This document shows positions 1-12,362 of a stretch of 64,000 nucleotides of DNA, one piece after another. Every line of letters starts with the position of its first letter. Position 1 is the stretch's first letter. The position numbers and the translations under genes were made by a program. The notes under the pieces were generated by a model. It was not told the origin of the DNA and did no database searches. It worked only from the letters and a program-made list of their open reading frames with translations. This DNA is from Selaginella moellendorffii. Its lineage: Eukaryota; Streptophyta; Lycopodiopsida; Selaginellales; Selaginellaceae. The stretch covers positions 648,845-712,844 of the forward strand of contig NW_003314278.1 in NCBI RefSeq assembly GCF_000143415.4, in the 5' to 3' direction.

Positions 1-1927
<1,927 letters not shown>

Positions 1928-2315
1928 TAGGAAGGAGAAGCGACCGGAATTTTTGCTGTGCCGCTCAAGGGTGTGAGTTCCGTTTGATATACTTCTAGTC
2001 CTTGACACCGCATTGTACGTTACAGACTTAGATTGCAAAGGTTTGCGCAGAGTTTGCTTTTACTGAAAGTTACATCAAATCAACGACAAAATGGGGGGGT
2101 TTCGTTAAAGAAAGACACTATCAACAACAGGCAAATGACTCCATCCTGCAAAGTTCTGGGTTTGGCCGGTTAATCTTCACTGGTTATCAGCAGGAGAAAA
2201 ATAATTTTTGGGGGATTAGCAGGAAAAGAGGAAGCAAGAGGAGGTTCTCTTCTTCGGTTGTGAGACTAGTAACGATCTCAGAAACGAGGCCTTCAATACG
2301 AGCAGCGGATGTGAT
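1928..2315. other. Convergent 3' intergenic spacer
   Basis: 388 bp between the stop of RVB1 (+) and the stop of the GRAS gene (-). It should hold both 3' UTRs. I see no further gene or repeat in it. Confidence 0.6.
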
Positions 2316-3914
2316 TCAGCAACTCCAAGTGGAGAGAGCAACCAGGGGCTTGTCGTGCCAACTTAGAAACAGGGAGCCGTGCTGGTTCTCCACCAGAAGC
2401 CGGTACCCGTCAGCAGGATAGTGCAACCGGAGTAGCAGCTTTGCCTGAGCAATCGCAAAATCGCTGGGTGGTACAAGTTGGAACCCTGCAGCCTCCATGT
2501 CTCGTCTCCAATTGCCGAAGCTCTGGTGCCGGACCACAGCCAAGTTCTCGTCGTCGCCACCTCCGTCCTCGAGGACAATGCCGGATATTTCTTTGGCCAG
2601 GACAAGCCGCTCAATCATCAGCCGCTGGGGACTTCGCGGTGGCAGTGTAGCTTCCAGGGAGTCGAAGACAGCCGCGTAGTGGTCCAGCGTCACCAGGAAC
2701 CTCTCGAGGAAGCTCTGGCTCAGGTCGTGCTCCGACTCCTTCTCCGCGACCGTCAGGATCCGGGGGCACAGCGATCTCATAAACTCTAGCGCGTGGGGCA
2801 GTGCCGCACGGTGCGCAGCCGGCAGCAGCTTGTGCAGCTGTGTCATGCAATTGACGACGAGCGCCTCGCCGCGGCGGAGCTCGAGGTGCTGCTGGAGCGA
2901 AGCCACGACATGGCGGCTGGTGGTACAGACCGCGTCGAATTCGAAGTCGAGATGGAGAGTTCGTGCGAAGTCTCGCAGCCTGGCTCCAGTCTGCTCGAGG
3001 AGCGAGATCGAGGGACCGGTGCCGGTGATTCTCAGCGTCAAAGTGGTGGACGAGGACGAGGACGAGGACGACAACGTTGGTGGCTCCTCGCCGTGAGCTT
3101 GACGGCCAACTTCGGAGGATTGCTCTTCGTGCTCTAGCGAACTTGGCGACGAAGGTGGTGGCTGTTGCTGCTGCTGTTCTTCCTCCTCGAGCTGCTTGAG
3201 CCGCCGCCTCTCAACCAGAGCTTGCATCAGCGGCGGCCACTGGAGACCCTGCATGATCCCGAGGTCGACAATGTGGACGGCTCGCTCGTTGTCGACGGCT
3301 TCCAGGATGGCCTGATTGGCGCTGAGGTGTGAGAAGCGGATGAAAGGCGTCACCTGGTTAAGAGCGAGATAGGCCTCCTCGGCTCCGCCCGAGTAGTAGA
3401 ACAAGTCATCCTCGAAAGATGGCGGCGGCTGGTCCTCCTCGAGCAGGAAGTGGAGGTTGTTCAAGCGGAGTAGCGACCGGATTTCCGAGGCGCAGGGAGC
3501 GGACAGCGAGCAGAGGCATCGAGCGAGCGCAGCGGAGAAGTAGAAGGCGAGGCGCTCGACCGCATCGCCGTGCGGGGAGGCCGCGCGGCTCAGGTGGACG
3601 AGGCAGCGGATAGCTCGGTGCCAGTCGGAGGACGTTACCGCGGCTGCACACTCGACCAGCAACTCCCGCAAGCCACCGTCGTTGTGATGAATCCCAGCTC
3701 CGCCGCTGCTGGCTCCGCCTACTCCGAATCCAAATCCAGTCCCAGCTCCAGCTCCAGTTCCTGTTCCTCCTGTGTGGCCGAGGAATTGCGGCTGCTCCTG
3801 GTGGTGATGCTGGTGAGACGATGGTGGCTGCTGTTGCATCTCATGGAAGACAAGGCAGAGCTGCTTGTTTTGCGACGGTGGCTCTTGGTAGCACAAGAGA
3901 TGGAAATATTGCAT
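2316..3914 (-). CDS. GRAS family transcriptional regulator, LAS/SCL18-like
   Basis: Single exon of 532 codons. Residues 1 to about 80 are low-complexity (Q/H and then G/A rich), followed by a GRAS domain to the C-terminus. Leucine heptad I contains LRELLVECAAAV; the VHIID block reads VHIVDLGIMQGLQWPP; LRITGTGPSIS follows; the SAW end has FLSWHDKPLVALSTW. GRAS proteins are nuclear co-regulators, and the VHIVD-GLQWPPLMQAL wording is closest to the LATERAL SUPPRESSOR/SCL18 branch as I remember it (inference; subfamily uncertain). An insert of about 60 residues rich in E, Q, P and S, including an eight-serine run, separates the VHIID block from LRITG. A second in-frame ATG at 3839 opens the Q-rich segment and could be the true start. 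No miR171-type target was seen. Confidence 0.88.
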   Translation of the reverse strand: MQYFHLLCYQEPPSQNKQLCLVFHEMQQQPPSSHQHHHQEQPQFLGHTGGTGTGAGAGTGFGFGVGGASSGGAGIHHNDGGLRELLVECAAAVTSSDWHRAIRCLVHLSRAASPHGDAVERLAFYFSAALARCLCSLSAPCASEIRSLLRLNNLHFLLEEDQPPPSFEDDLFYYSGGAEEAYLALNQVTPFIRFSHLSANQAILEAVDNERAVHIVDLGIMQGLQWPPLMQALVERRRLKQLEEEEQQQQQPPPSSPSSLEHEEQSSEVGRQAHGEEPPTLSSSSSSSSTTLTLRITGTGPSISLLEQTGARLRDFARTLHLDFEFDAVCTTSRHVVASLQQHLELRRGEALVVNCMTQLHKLLPAAHRAALPHALEFMRSLCPRILTVAEKESEHDLSQSFLERFLVTLDHYAAVFDSLEATLPPRSPQRLMIERLVLAKEISGIVLEDGGGDDENLAVVRHQSFGNWRRDMEAAGFQLVPPSDFAIAQAKLLLRLHYPADGYRLLVENQHGSLFLSWHDKPLVALSTWSC

Positions 3915-4800
3915 TCCAGCAGCCGCAGGAACTTTGGGATCTCGAGAAACTTTGCTTCGATCAATGACGCCAGTGACGACGACTAAGAGTTCGTGATGAT
4001 GGCCAGCGGCCAGCCAGCGTAAGACGAAGAAGAAGATGAAGCAGAAGGCCTCGAGTTAATGCTTAGAGGAGGAGCAAGAAAAGGAGGAGGACGAGGAGAA
4101 TTGATGGGCCTGGAGCCTAGAAAGCAGAGCGGTATCATAGCTACTCACCACCGTGGCAGTAGCAGCAGCTCTTCTTCTCTCGTTTCGCTCATCCTCGTCG
4201 ACGGCATCGTTCGGACACCACCTTTGGTCGGGATTGATCTCCGCAACGACGAAGAGACGGTCGATCGATCCCGTCACTCGAGTGACACTGCTGCTGCCAA
4301 CGTTCCCCAATTCCCGCCGCATCGCATCGAATTCGCAGCTCCTCGACTCATGCAAGTAAGAGCTCTCTCTTTTCTTTCTTTCCTGCGTTCGTTCTCCCAA
4401 CTTCTCGTGTTGGTGGAAGGAGAAAGTTCGCGAGTAGCCTGGCTTGCAAGGGATATCGGAGATCGCTGGTGGAGTGGCCCCTTGGTTGCTTGGTTCTGTG
4501 ACCAATCACTCAACCAATCAATCAATCAATCAGTCAAGCAATCAATCGCTACCCTGTGGAATTTGGAGCAAAACGAAGGAGAAGAACGAAAAAGGGAGGA
4601 AGAGAGAAGGAGAGAAGATCTACCTTGGCTTTCACGAATAAGCAAACTCTGATGGAATGTTTCACGAATTGGGAGTAGGACACCAACAAGAAGAATCGTC
4701 CAAGAGCTCCTCCAAACAAACAGTGACTGTGGAGTGATGGGAGTGAGCGAGGAGTAGTAGTAGTAGTAGTGTGGAGGAGGGAATAAAGCTTCCCATTTCC
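3915..4800 (-). promoter_or_regulatory. Upstream region of the GRAS gene
   Basis: GC-richer, purine/pyrimidine-skewed leader and promoter region upstream of the GRAS ATG. It holds an (ATCA)n-like stretch near 4503-4550 and a TAG/GTA trinucleotide microsatellite at 4753-4770. Several short minus-strand ORFs (for example 4056-4505) could act as upstream ORFs if transcribed. No protein family was recognised in them. Confidence 0.35.
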
Positions 4801-6800
4801 CTATCCATCTTGTCTATCTATGTATGTATCTCTGTCTAACAAGGTAGTGATTCCGTGAGGCGTGAAACAATGAATGCCAAAAAGAATGAAATATAGGGGG
4901 GGATTCTTTCTCGTTGGCATATTCGTGGCGCGAGAAAAAAAAAGGTGGCATTTTCCTTCCTTTTTTTTTTGAGGGTCACACTTTAAGTGCCAAAGACAAA
5001 GCTTTTGTGTCTTTCCAAGCAGGAATTCACTTGGGGGGTGAGGGTTAAAAAATTGTTTTACTGGACATTTTTTTAACTAGCTCCTGGTGTTTTGGATTCC
5101 AAAGGTGGCTGGCTATACCTTTCACCTCCATTCCTTAAACAAATAAATGCCCAGAGGGCAGATTTTTTGTTATCAAAATGCCTTTAACAGTTTGCTGGCT
5201 AACTGTGTGACACACACATCACATATTTACATTTGTCCATACTTGACAATGATCCAAAGCTTTCACGCAAATGTAGAGAAAGAAAAAAAAAAGGTAGAAA
5301 ATACGTATCGCCTTGAAAACGACGACAGGGACGACTACGACCACAAAGGGAATCATTGCCCGATATTGGCCAAGCATATTCCTACCCCGTCCCAGTGGCC
5401 GTTGACAAGGAAGCAAAGCACTTGGTCAGATCAGATTGATTGGCCAAAGAGTATCTCGCGTGTGTGAAGTGTAGACTTTTAATCTAGATTTGGGGTGACG
5501 TAACCCAAATGCCTAAGCTAGGCATCTGTGAGTGAGCCAAAACCTCACACACTATAGAGATGCTTCCTATGTGCATTGAATTGTACAGATTATAGCAAGA
5601 CAACTACGGCCTAGTCCAAAACTGAGAGTTTCAATCGATTCGGTTGTCTGGGTCTGATTTAGTTCCAGCCGAGCCAAATCTCACTTAAGCTCCCATCTAT
5701 AATACGTATCTCCTACAAACCCTAGAAAACGAGAGCTTGGAGAGGTTCATGCATGCACCCATGATTAATAACTTACTTGATGTGCTCCCCCCACGAGATC
5801 AAATCTCTTGTTTGACATTGTTTTCTCGGAAGTTTCACTGTGACAATTTTTACGGTACGGACAAGCGCAGAGGATATTCTTTTCGCGGGCGCTTCTTTGG
5901 GCCAGTGGCGGGTGGCCACCCGCCGCTGTACGACCTAGGAGGGAATCTCTGTCTGGCCGCGCGGCGGCAGATGCCGATTCCAAAAATGAGTGAACACCAA
6001 CTGCTATACCGAATCGAATCACACACCGTGTGTCTAAAGTTGATTCCATATTGTTTGTAATCGCGCCAGCCAAGCGAGCAAGATTTGAATATATGTGTGA
6101 TACTATGCAAGATGCCCAGCAAAGAAAAAAAGGGCCCCTCTATCGCTATTCGAAACTATGACGCTCGTATGATTCTAATACAATAATAAGCTTCTGGGAC
6201 GAACGAACTAACAAACAATGGGTTGATGCATGCGTCACCCTTTGGAAAGAAAGCATAAAAATAAGAGTTTGGCACGACTGAAGCAGATAACCTCGATCTT
6301 AAAAACTAGTCCATGCATGTGAGATCTGGATTAAGTTAGCAGGAAGGAATCTCGGATTTTCTCGGACAAAATAAAATTTTTATTCGATTTGGATCGTTTG
6401 CGTGACCATGGATCCAGAGCCAGCGCTGGCACACAGCCCAAATCCTCGCACAGGAACATATCACCTTTTCAACTATTCTTCCAGAGACTTTCGCGTTGAT
6501 CCGCCCTTCCAAATATCATCTCGCCCGGGAGAGTTTCCTCTTTTTAAATTCCCAATCGCCATTCTTTTCCTTTGTTGCTTTGAACGTTCGCAAAGATATT
6601 TAAGTTGGGGAGCACTGCAAAAAGAAGAAAAAGCACTGCACAACATGCTTTGAGTCACGTACAAAGTCCATCGCCGAGCATTATTGGAATAACTTACAGA
6701 GATGTGAGAATCTTTTTCTGCGCCCGACCGCCCCTCCCGAAGGGTCAAGCGTTGGGCTTTTGCGTTGCTTCGTCTGGAAACTCAAAGTTTGGCCCTTAGA
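4801..6800. other. Intergenic, no recognised gene
   Basis: 2 kb without a recognisable coding exon. Landmarks are a telo-box-like AAACCCTA near 5719, a repeated RY-type CATGCATG near 5748, and a perfect 18-bp palindrome at 5907-5924. The short ORFs (about 100 codons at most) show no family motif. Confidence 0.4.
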
Positions 6801-8813
6801 CACACAACACAAGAGTATTATAAGAAAACGAGGGAGCTTACCTCGCTAAAACCATTGCACTTGACCCTTTTCCTTGTGGAGCTCCGCAAGTTTAGGAGAG
6901 AAAACTAATGGCGAGTGTGGTGTGGTCGGCGGCGGGCAGTAAAAATATATAATGTTGTAGCCGTCTGTCGTTGTTCTGATTCTGTGCCTCAAACCGGAGA
7001 TTGAGCGAGCTGCATCAAAATAAAAGCTGGGGGAAGAAAAAGAGTAAGGAACTGACTGACGAAGTTGGCGAATGATAAACTCCCGACTGAAGAAGAATGC
7101 AATGCAGAAAAAAGATAAAAGAAAAGAAACGAACCTGTTGTTGTAAATGCGTAACCTGGTGCAATCTGGTCGCGCGAGTAATGCCGGGGAATGCGAAGTG
7201 AAGTAGCAGCAGTGGTAGTAGTAGTAGTAGTGGTGTGTGTGTCGCTGTGTCTTCCAGTTGGTTTGCTGTGTAAGTTTGGCCATTGAATGCGGCCTCCGGA
7301 TTGCGATAACTTGATTGGTGCCTCGCTCTCGAGGCGCAGGGGCCAGTCCAGCGGGTATTAAGTTCCGCCTTGCAGCCATGCCTTTCCGGATGTAGATTGG
7401 AAGCCGAGGAATAAAACGATACTCCACAAATTGCCTGCCTCTGCAGAAAACAGCCCCGGCCATAATCAGCTGTGGTCCATGAAGGCTCGCGCGACAAATC
7501 GTTTGAATGTCTTTGAGCAGCAGCGGCCCCTGTCTTTGAGTTCGAGTGACATGGATCCAAGGCCAATCCATCCAAACTCTGGGTGACATGCCTTTTTCGC
7601 CTTTGTCTCGGTGTCATTGAATATGGGACGTCAGGAGCGAGCAGCAAGACCTGGAAAAGACAAGAGCGAAAGAAAGAAACAGTGGTTAATTGCGGAATCA
7701 CAGCGAAAAGAATCTGAGAAGCAAGTAAAAACTGGTTTATCTTTTCTTTCCCTGCTCTTTTCTCTTTGCCTAGGAACTTACGATGCTGCGTCGTAGCCAG
7801 CCAGATACACGGACACATCGTGGCGATGGTGATGGCATGTCGGTCACAGGAGCATCTTCTTACAAGTTACGAGAGAGGTTAGCTGGTCGTAAAGTAAAGA
7901 GTACCGGAAGAGAATGTACACCGCAGACGCAGGCACCACACGAAAAGCAATCGGCAGCTTGTGCGGCCACTCAGCTCTCTCGGCACCAGTAGTAAAACAA
8001 AAGCGCCAAAGCAAGTCTCAGTCCCTCAAGTTTGAGTCTGCGGGAAACAAACAAGCAAACTTCATGAGTGAATGAATCTGTACTAAGCCCCGGCCAGCAA
8101 TCAGACAAGGGACGATTCCATTTAATGGGCACCATAAAGAAAAGCAGATGGGGCTGGTTCAAGCCTGGCCTGTTGTTTCTTTGCTCCTCTGAGCTGGGGC
8201 GAATGGGGTGGAGTAAACTCTGGGATTGACTATAAACAAAGGCAAAGAGAGAAGAAGAGTAGCAGAAGATTCGAAGTACAGAAGAAAGTGAAATAAAAAG
8301 GACGCATATGAGGAGGACAGACCCCAGACCCCAAGGAAAGTGATACAACCTCCACTTTGCGAAGGCACCATTCTACCGACACCACGCAGGAACAAACAAA
8401 ATCTGAGCATCGCAAAAAGAAAGACGGAAAGAAAGAAAAACCCCTGGACTGAGCCGAGAGACAGGACACGAATGATAAAACCCACTCCAACTTACAAGAA
8501 AGCTCCAGAGTTTTCCAAATCCCTCCCAAGCCATCCCTGGAGAGAGATCATGATTAGCAATTGTTTGTAGCAGAAAAGATAATATAAATACCAGATGGTC
8601 CTGAAAGCAGCTGCGCCAAGCTTGTCAAAATCATTTGCGCGGGAGGCTGACGTTCTCAAAAGATGGTGGTGGGTCACGACTTTGGAGCTGTGCATCTGGG
8701 CTATAGATCTCCACGTACTTCTTCTACGCTCGCTACAGCGTCAGCAGTGATATGCGCTCAAAGACACCGACCCCTTTTAAGTGAAGGCGCCAGGGGGCCG
8801 TAGCCACCAAGTT
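6801..8813 (-). other. Unassigned region with two overlapping open frames
   Basis: On the minus strand, about 7130-7590 is open in two frames at once (one ORF 6846-7589, another 7015-7818) and has splice-like borders: a pyrimidine tract ending in AG before the block near 7650, and a possible GT donor near 7135. Neither translation resembles a family I know. A GTA/GTG microsatellite lies at 7200-7240. It may be an exon of a long RNA or a chance open stretch. Confidence 0.25.
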
Positions 8814-10720
8814 CTAAATGGAGCCACCTCTTTTCCTTTTTTTTCGATCCCCACCATCTCCAACCCCACCCCCCTTGAGTTTTGCTCCCATCTGTGGACC
8901 AGCAGATGTGTTAGCAGGCGAGAAAGTGAAAGATAAACAAAACAGAAAACAATGCAAACAAGAGCATAAAATACATACAAGCGGGAGAGAAAGAAAGAGG
9001 GACTGAACTCTAAACCCGCACTTGTCCATTTCATGACACCGAGAAGGTGTAACTCCATGGTCAAGCGGCCCAGACGACTTCTAGACACATTTTAAACAAT
9101 TTCTCGATACGTAGCTTGCAGAGACGATTCCATGACACTACTGGGGATGCATTTCAGAAGCAGTTTCGATATGATGCAGCAAAGCATAGAAGGAAAAAAA
9201 AAAAAAACAGAAAAGAAATATATCTATCACCATCCAGTCATCCCTTTGGGAATGCCAGCTAAAATATTACTCACCTGAATAAAGACGAGGGAGCTTTGTA
9301 TGTACCCTCTCTGTTGCTTTCGCCAAATTGATTGCCCGAGAATATGCCCACACTCCTGCTGTGAAGCTCCACTTTTGAGCTTAGCTTTTAAGTCAACGAG
9401 CCAGAATAGCCCCGCCCTCTCGCATGGATGGCACTGAAAAACACGTGAATCAGCGCTGGAAAAGAGATGGCGTGCTTGATACTTACAAGCCCAAGCACTC
9501 TCTTACTTATGTTCTTTCTCGGCTCAGCACTTCTGCTGTTAGTCTTCCGATTTTGCGCCTTAATGCGAAAGCAAAGCACGCGACAAGCCCGCCCCTGGTA
9601 AGAAAACAAAAAACCGTTTCAAAGTATGATCCAAGCAGTAACAGTTCATCGTGCTAGATGCTACGCCCTGACTTTAGGTGCCACATAAAAAGAAAGGATT
9701 GCTTGTGAATCTTACCAGCTGGATTTCATGGACGGACGGACACCTTCAATGCCTCCCTGACACAAAAACACAAAGAGCTCTTTGTGACAAAACAGTGATC
9801 CATACATCAATACTTCTTGATAAAAAAAAGAGAGAAAGTACCTGTAGCATCTCTCTCGCCTTGTTGCAAAGGTCGTCTTCCAAGTCGTTATCAGCAAATA
9901 CAGGAGAAAATACCTAAAGCACACGTAGCGTAAGCCATTGCTATTTGCTAATGAGCAACGACGGACCCTGATAACCAGAACAACGAAGCAAAAGACGCAC
10001 ACTTACTGACTTCCGTGAGTGACGACGCTGTGAATGACGCGATCATTGAGTAAGTGCAGTAGCACCGTCAGATAGCAGCTACTAGAGCAGTAGCATACCA
10101 TTAGTAAGACCACAAACAACAACAAAAAATAAAATCAGATGTGCACAACAGCACGCCCGTGGAAATTTCAAACCTGGAGGATTTGTTTCTGCTCGCATTG
10201 GTACAATAATCAATTCTCGTGTCTATATGCTGCACCTGTACAAACAACCAGTTCGAGCGTCCTTACCAAGACACGAGAAAAGAAAATAAAAAGATTTACC
10301 TTTCGAGATGTGAACTGGAACTTCAAGTAAACCTTTTCAAGCAATAACACCAGAATACTGTACAGCGTGATCCAAATTCCGGAGCAAAGTAGAGGCTCAT
10401 TGCCGAAACTCGCACTTAATAGTTCTGGGGTTTCTGGACCAGCTGCAAAAAACGATATCACTTCATCCAGGAAAAAAGAGTTTAGAATGCACACTTACCA
10501 ATAGAAAGGTAAAGAGCTTTCCAAAGTTCTGAAATTTTTGAAATCTGGATCCTTCGAAGTCTTCAGATCCTTCACTGTGGACAGGACGATCTTCGCGATT
10601 TCTACCGAGGAAGTCCTGCAAAAACAAAATCTTGACAAGTTGACGAGAAACCTGATTTGATTCACTTTACCTGTGAAGCTAGAAGGTGGTCGCCAACGAA
10701 GATGATATCATTGTTTGCAA
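8814..10720 (-). other. Series of spliced-looking blocks downstream of the minus-strand PPR gene
   Basis: Reading the minus strand, good GT donors and AG acceptors delimit short blocks at about 10671-10720, 10499-10615, 10300-10442, 10174-10235 and 10007-10081, followed by weaker ones near 9845-9917, 9720-9765 and 9265-9425. Virtual splicing of 10615 to 10007 gives roughly 120 open codons (including AGPETPELLSASFGNEP), but no ATG begins that frame and no family is recognisable. It could be a spliced 3' UTR of the PPR gene, a long non-coding RNA, or an unknown protein gene. Confidence 0.3.
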
Positions 10721-12301
10721 TCACTCCATCTTCTCGGAATAAATGTTATGGAGCAGCTTGAACGCAGCACAATTCCCTGGATCCAAACCAAGAACACGCT
10801 TGGCTGCATTAGCCGCAAGAGAGACGTCGCCATGGATCTTACACGCCGCCAGCAACGCCTTCCACTCCAAAACACCGTTGAAGCTCATCTTCTTCGCCGC
10901 CACCTCGGCCTCCTTCAATCGCCCAGCTCGACCAAGAACATCTATCAAGCAGCAAAGCTGCTCCTTCATGGGCGTCAAGGCGTGATCGCTCCACATACTC
11001 GAGAGATAGTGCAAGCTGCGATCCAAGTATCCGGCATGGCTGCAAGCGTTTAGAACTCCCGTGAAAGAAACCCGGTCCGGATCCACACCCAGCAACACCA
11101 TCTCGTGGAAGAGCTCCATGGAATCCCGGCAGTGCCTAGAGCTTCGCCCACTCTCACAGATAATCGCGTTCCAGGCTACCAATTCCTGCCCAGGCATCAT
11201 AGCGAACAGCTTCTTGGCCTCTCCAATTTCCCCTTTCTGGGCATATGCTACCACCACAGCCGTCCAGGACACAGCATTCCTCTCGCTCATCAAATCAAAC
11301 ACATACCTCGCATGCTCAAGCGAGTCATTCTCGCCATAGCCGGCAAGAATTGTGTTCCAGGAAACGAGATCTTTCTCGGGCAATCCCGAAAAGACGCTCT
11401 CGGCAGCAGCCATATGCCCGGACCGGGCATAGACCGCGATCATCGCATTCCAGGCCACCACGCTCCACTCCGGCATCTGATCGAGCAAGCTCCTCGCCTC
11501 GTCGATCTTCCCGGCACTGGAATACGCCGTCATGATCGCCGTCCAGGAGAAAACGCTCCGCTCCGGCATCCTGTCAAAGACGATCTTCGCCTGGCCGAGA
11601 TGCCCGTTCTGGGCCAAGATCGACAGCGCCGTGTTCCAGGACACGACGCTCTGCTCGGGCATTCGATCCAGCAGCTCCTCCGCCAGATTCCAGCAGCCGA
11701 TCGAGGAATACGCCGCGACCATGATGTTGCACGACACGATCGTGACCTCCGGGAGGCGATCGAACACCGCCTTGGCGCCCGCCACATCCAAAACCCTAGT
11801 CAGCCCCGAGAGGAAGATATTCCAAGACACGGCATCATGCTCGGGCATCTCCTCGAGCATCCTCCTCGACTGTAGCAGATGCCCATTTTGGGCATATGCT
11901 GCCACGACGGCATTCCAGCTCACCACATTCCACATGGGCATCGCGTCAAAAAGCCACTTAGCGTCGTCCACGCGGCCGGCCCGCCCGTATAGCCCAATCA
12001 TGGACGTCCACGTCACGACGTTGTGCTCCGGCATGGCCCAGAATGTGCGCTGGGCATCTTCTAGATACCCATTCCGGCCATAGGCTACCATCATCACGCT
12101 CCGCGCGAAGAGATCTGGGCGTTGGATGCGCTCATAAACCTGGCGGGCCTCGATCACGCTCCCATACTTGCCATAGAGCTCAATTAGCAAGCTGGAGACC
12201 TGCCTGGGAGGATGATTCTTAGCAGCGAGATTGGAGTGGGCTTCTCGGAGCTCCGCGAGATTATTGCAAGACCTCAGTGCTTCGTAGATTTTCCATTCCA
12301 T
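10721..12301 (-). CDS. PLS-type pentatricopeptide repeat protein, short E-type C-terminus
   Basis: Single exon, 526 residues from the ATG at 12301. The open frame extends seven codons upstream without an ATG, so MEWKIYEAL is the likely start. It is built from 31-residue repeats of the NVVSWNAMIAAYARNGH...A..LFD.MPE kind (short S-type PPR units). Further repeats with GVDPDRVSFTGVLNACSHAG and CLIDVLGRAGRLKEAE follow, and then an E-like segment that stops at LLHNIYSEKME. PPR proteins bind organelle RNA with about one base per repeat, and PLS members usually act in C-to-U editing (family knowledge). No DYW deaminase domain is present and the E motif is cut short, so the protein would need a partner in trans or may be eroding. 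No obvious targeting peptide was seen. It is divergent from the PPR gene at 12363. Confidence 0.88.
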   Translation of the reverse strand: MEWKIYEALRSCNNLAELREAHSNLAAKNHPPRQVSSLLIELYGKYGSVIEARQVYERIQRPDLFARSVMMVAYGRNGYLEDAQRTFWAMPEHNVVTWTSMIGLYGRAGRVDDAKWLFDAMPMWNVVSWNAVVAAYAQNGHLLQSRRMLEEMPEHDAVSWNIFLSGLTRVLDVAGAKAVFDRLPEVTIVSCNIMVAAYSSIGCWNLAEELLDRMPEQSVVSWNTALSILAQNGHLGQAKIVFDRMPERSVFSWTAIMTAYSSAGKIDEARSLLDQMPEWSVVAWNAMIAVYARSGHMAAAESVFSGLPEKDLVSWNTILAGYGENDSLEHARYVFDLMSERNAVSWTAVVVAYAQKGEIGEAKKLFAMMPGQELVAWNAIICESGRSSRHCRDSMELFHEMVLLGVDPDRVSFTGVLNACSHAGYLDRSLHYLSSMWSDHALTPMKEQLCCLIDVLGRAGRLKEAEVAAKKMSFNGVLEWKALLAACKIHGDVSLAANAAKRVLGLDPGNCAAFKLLHNIYSEKME

Positions 12302-12362
12302 CAAAATCCCCAACCCTCCCACAAAGCGTTTTGAAAATGTAGGGCTTAGGTGGCTATGTCCA
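12302..12362. promoter_or_regulatory. 61-bp divergent promoter between two PPR genes
   Basis: Only 61 bp separate the ATG of the minus-strand PPR gene (12301) from the ATG of the plus-strand PPR gene (12363). Both transcripts must therefore start within this gap or inside the opposite coding region. No clear TATA box is visible. Confidence 0.5.

Noticed and set aside
2793-3137. Plus-strand ORFs over the GRAS gene
   Set aside because: Shadow frames of the GC-rich GRAS coding exon.
4056-4505. 149-codon minus-strand ORF upstream of the GRAS ATG as an N-terminal exon
   Set aside because: It is low in complexity, has no convincing donor joining it to 3914, and the GRAS ORF has its own start.
4000-10700. 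microRNA precursors (miR156, 159/319, 160, 166, 171, 396)
   Set aside because: I looked for the mature sequences on both strands by eye and did not see a match.
10721-10760. Frameshift extending the minus-strand PPR gene downstream
   Set aside because: A +1 frame is open for a while after the stop, but its wording (DGVIANNDIIFVGDHLLASQ) does not resemble an E or DYW domain.
11105-11875. 256-codon plus-strand ORF opposite the minus-strand PPR gene, and similar ORFs opposite 12363-14213
   Set aside because: Antisense shadows of highly periodic GC-rich PPR repeats.
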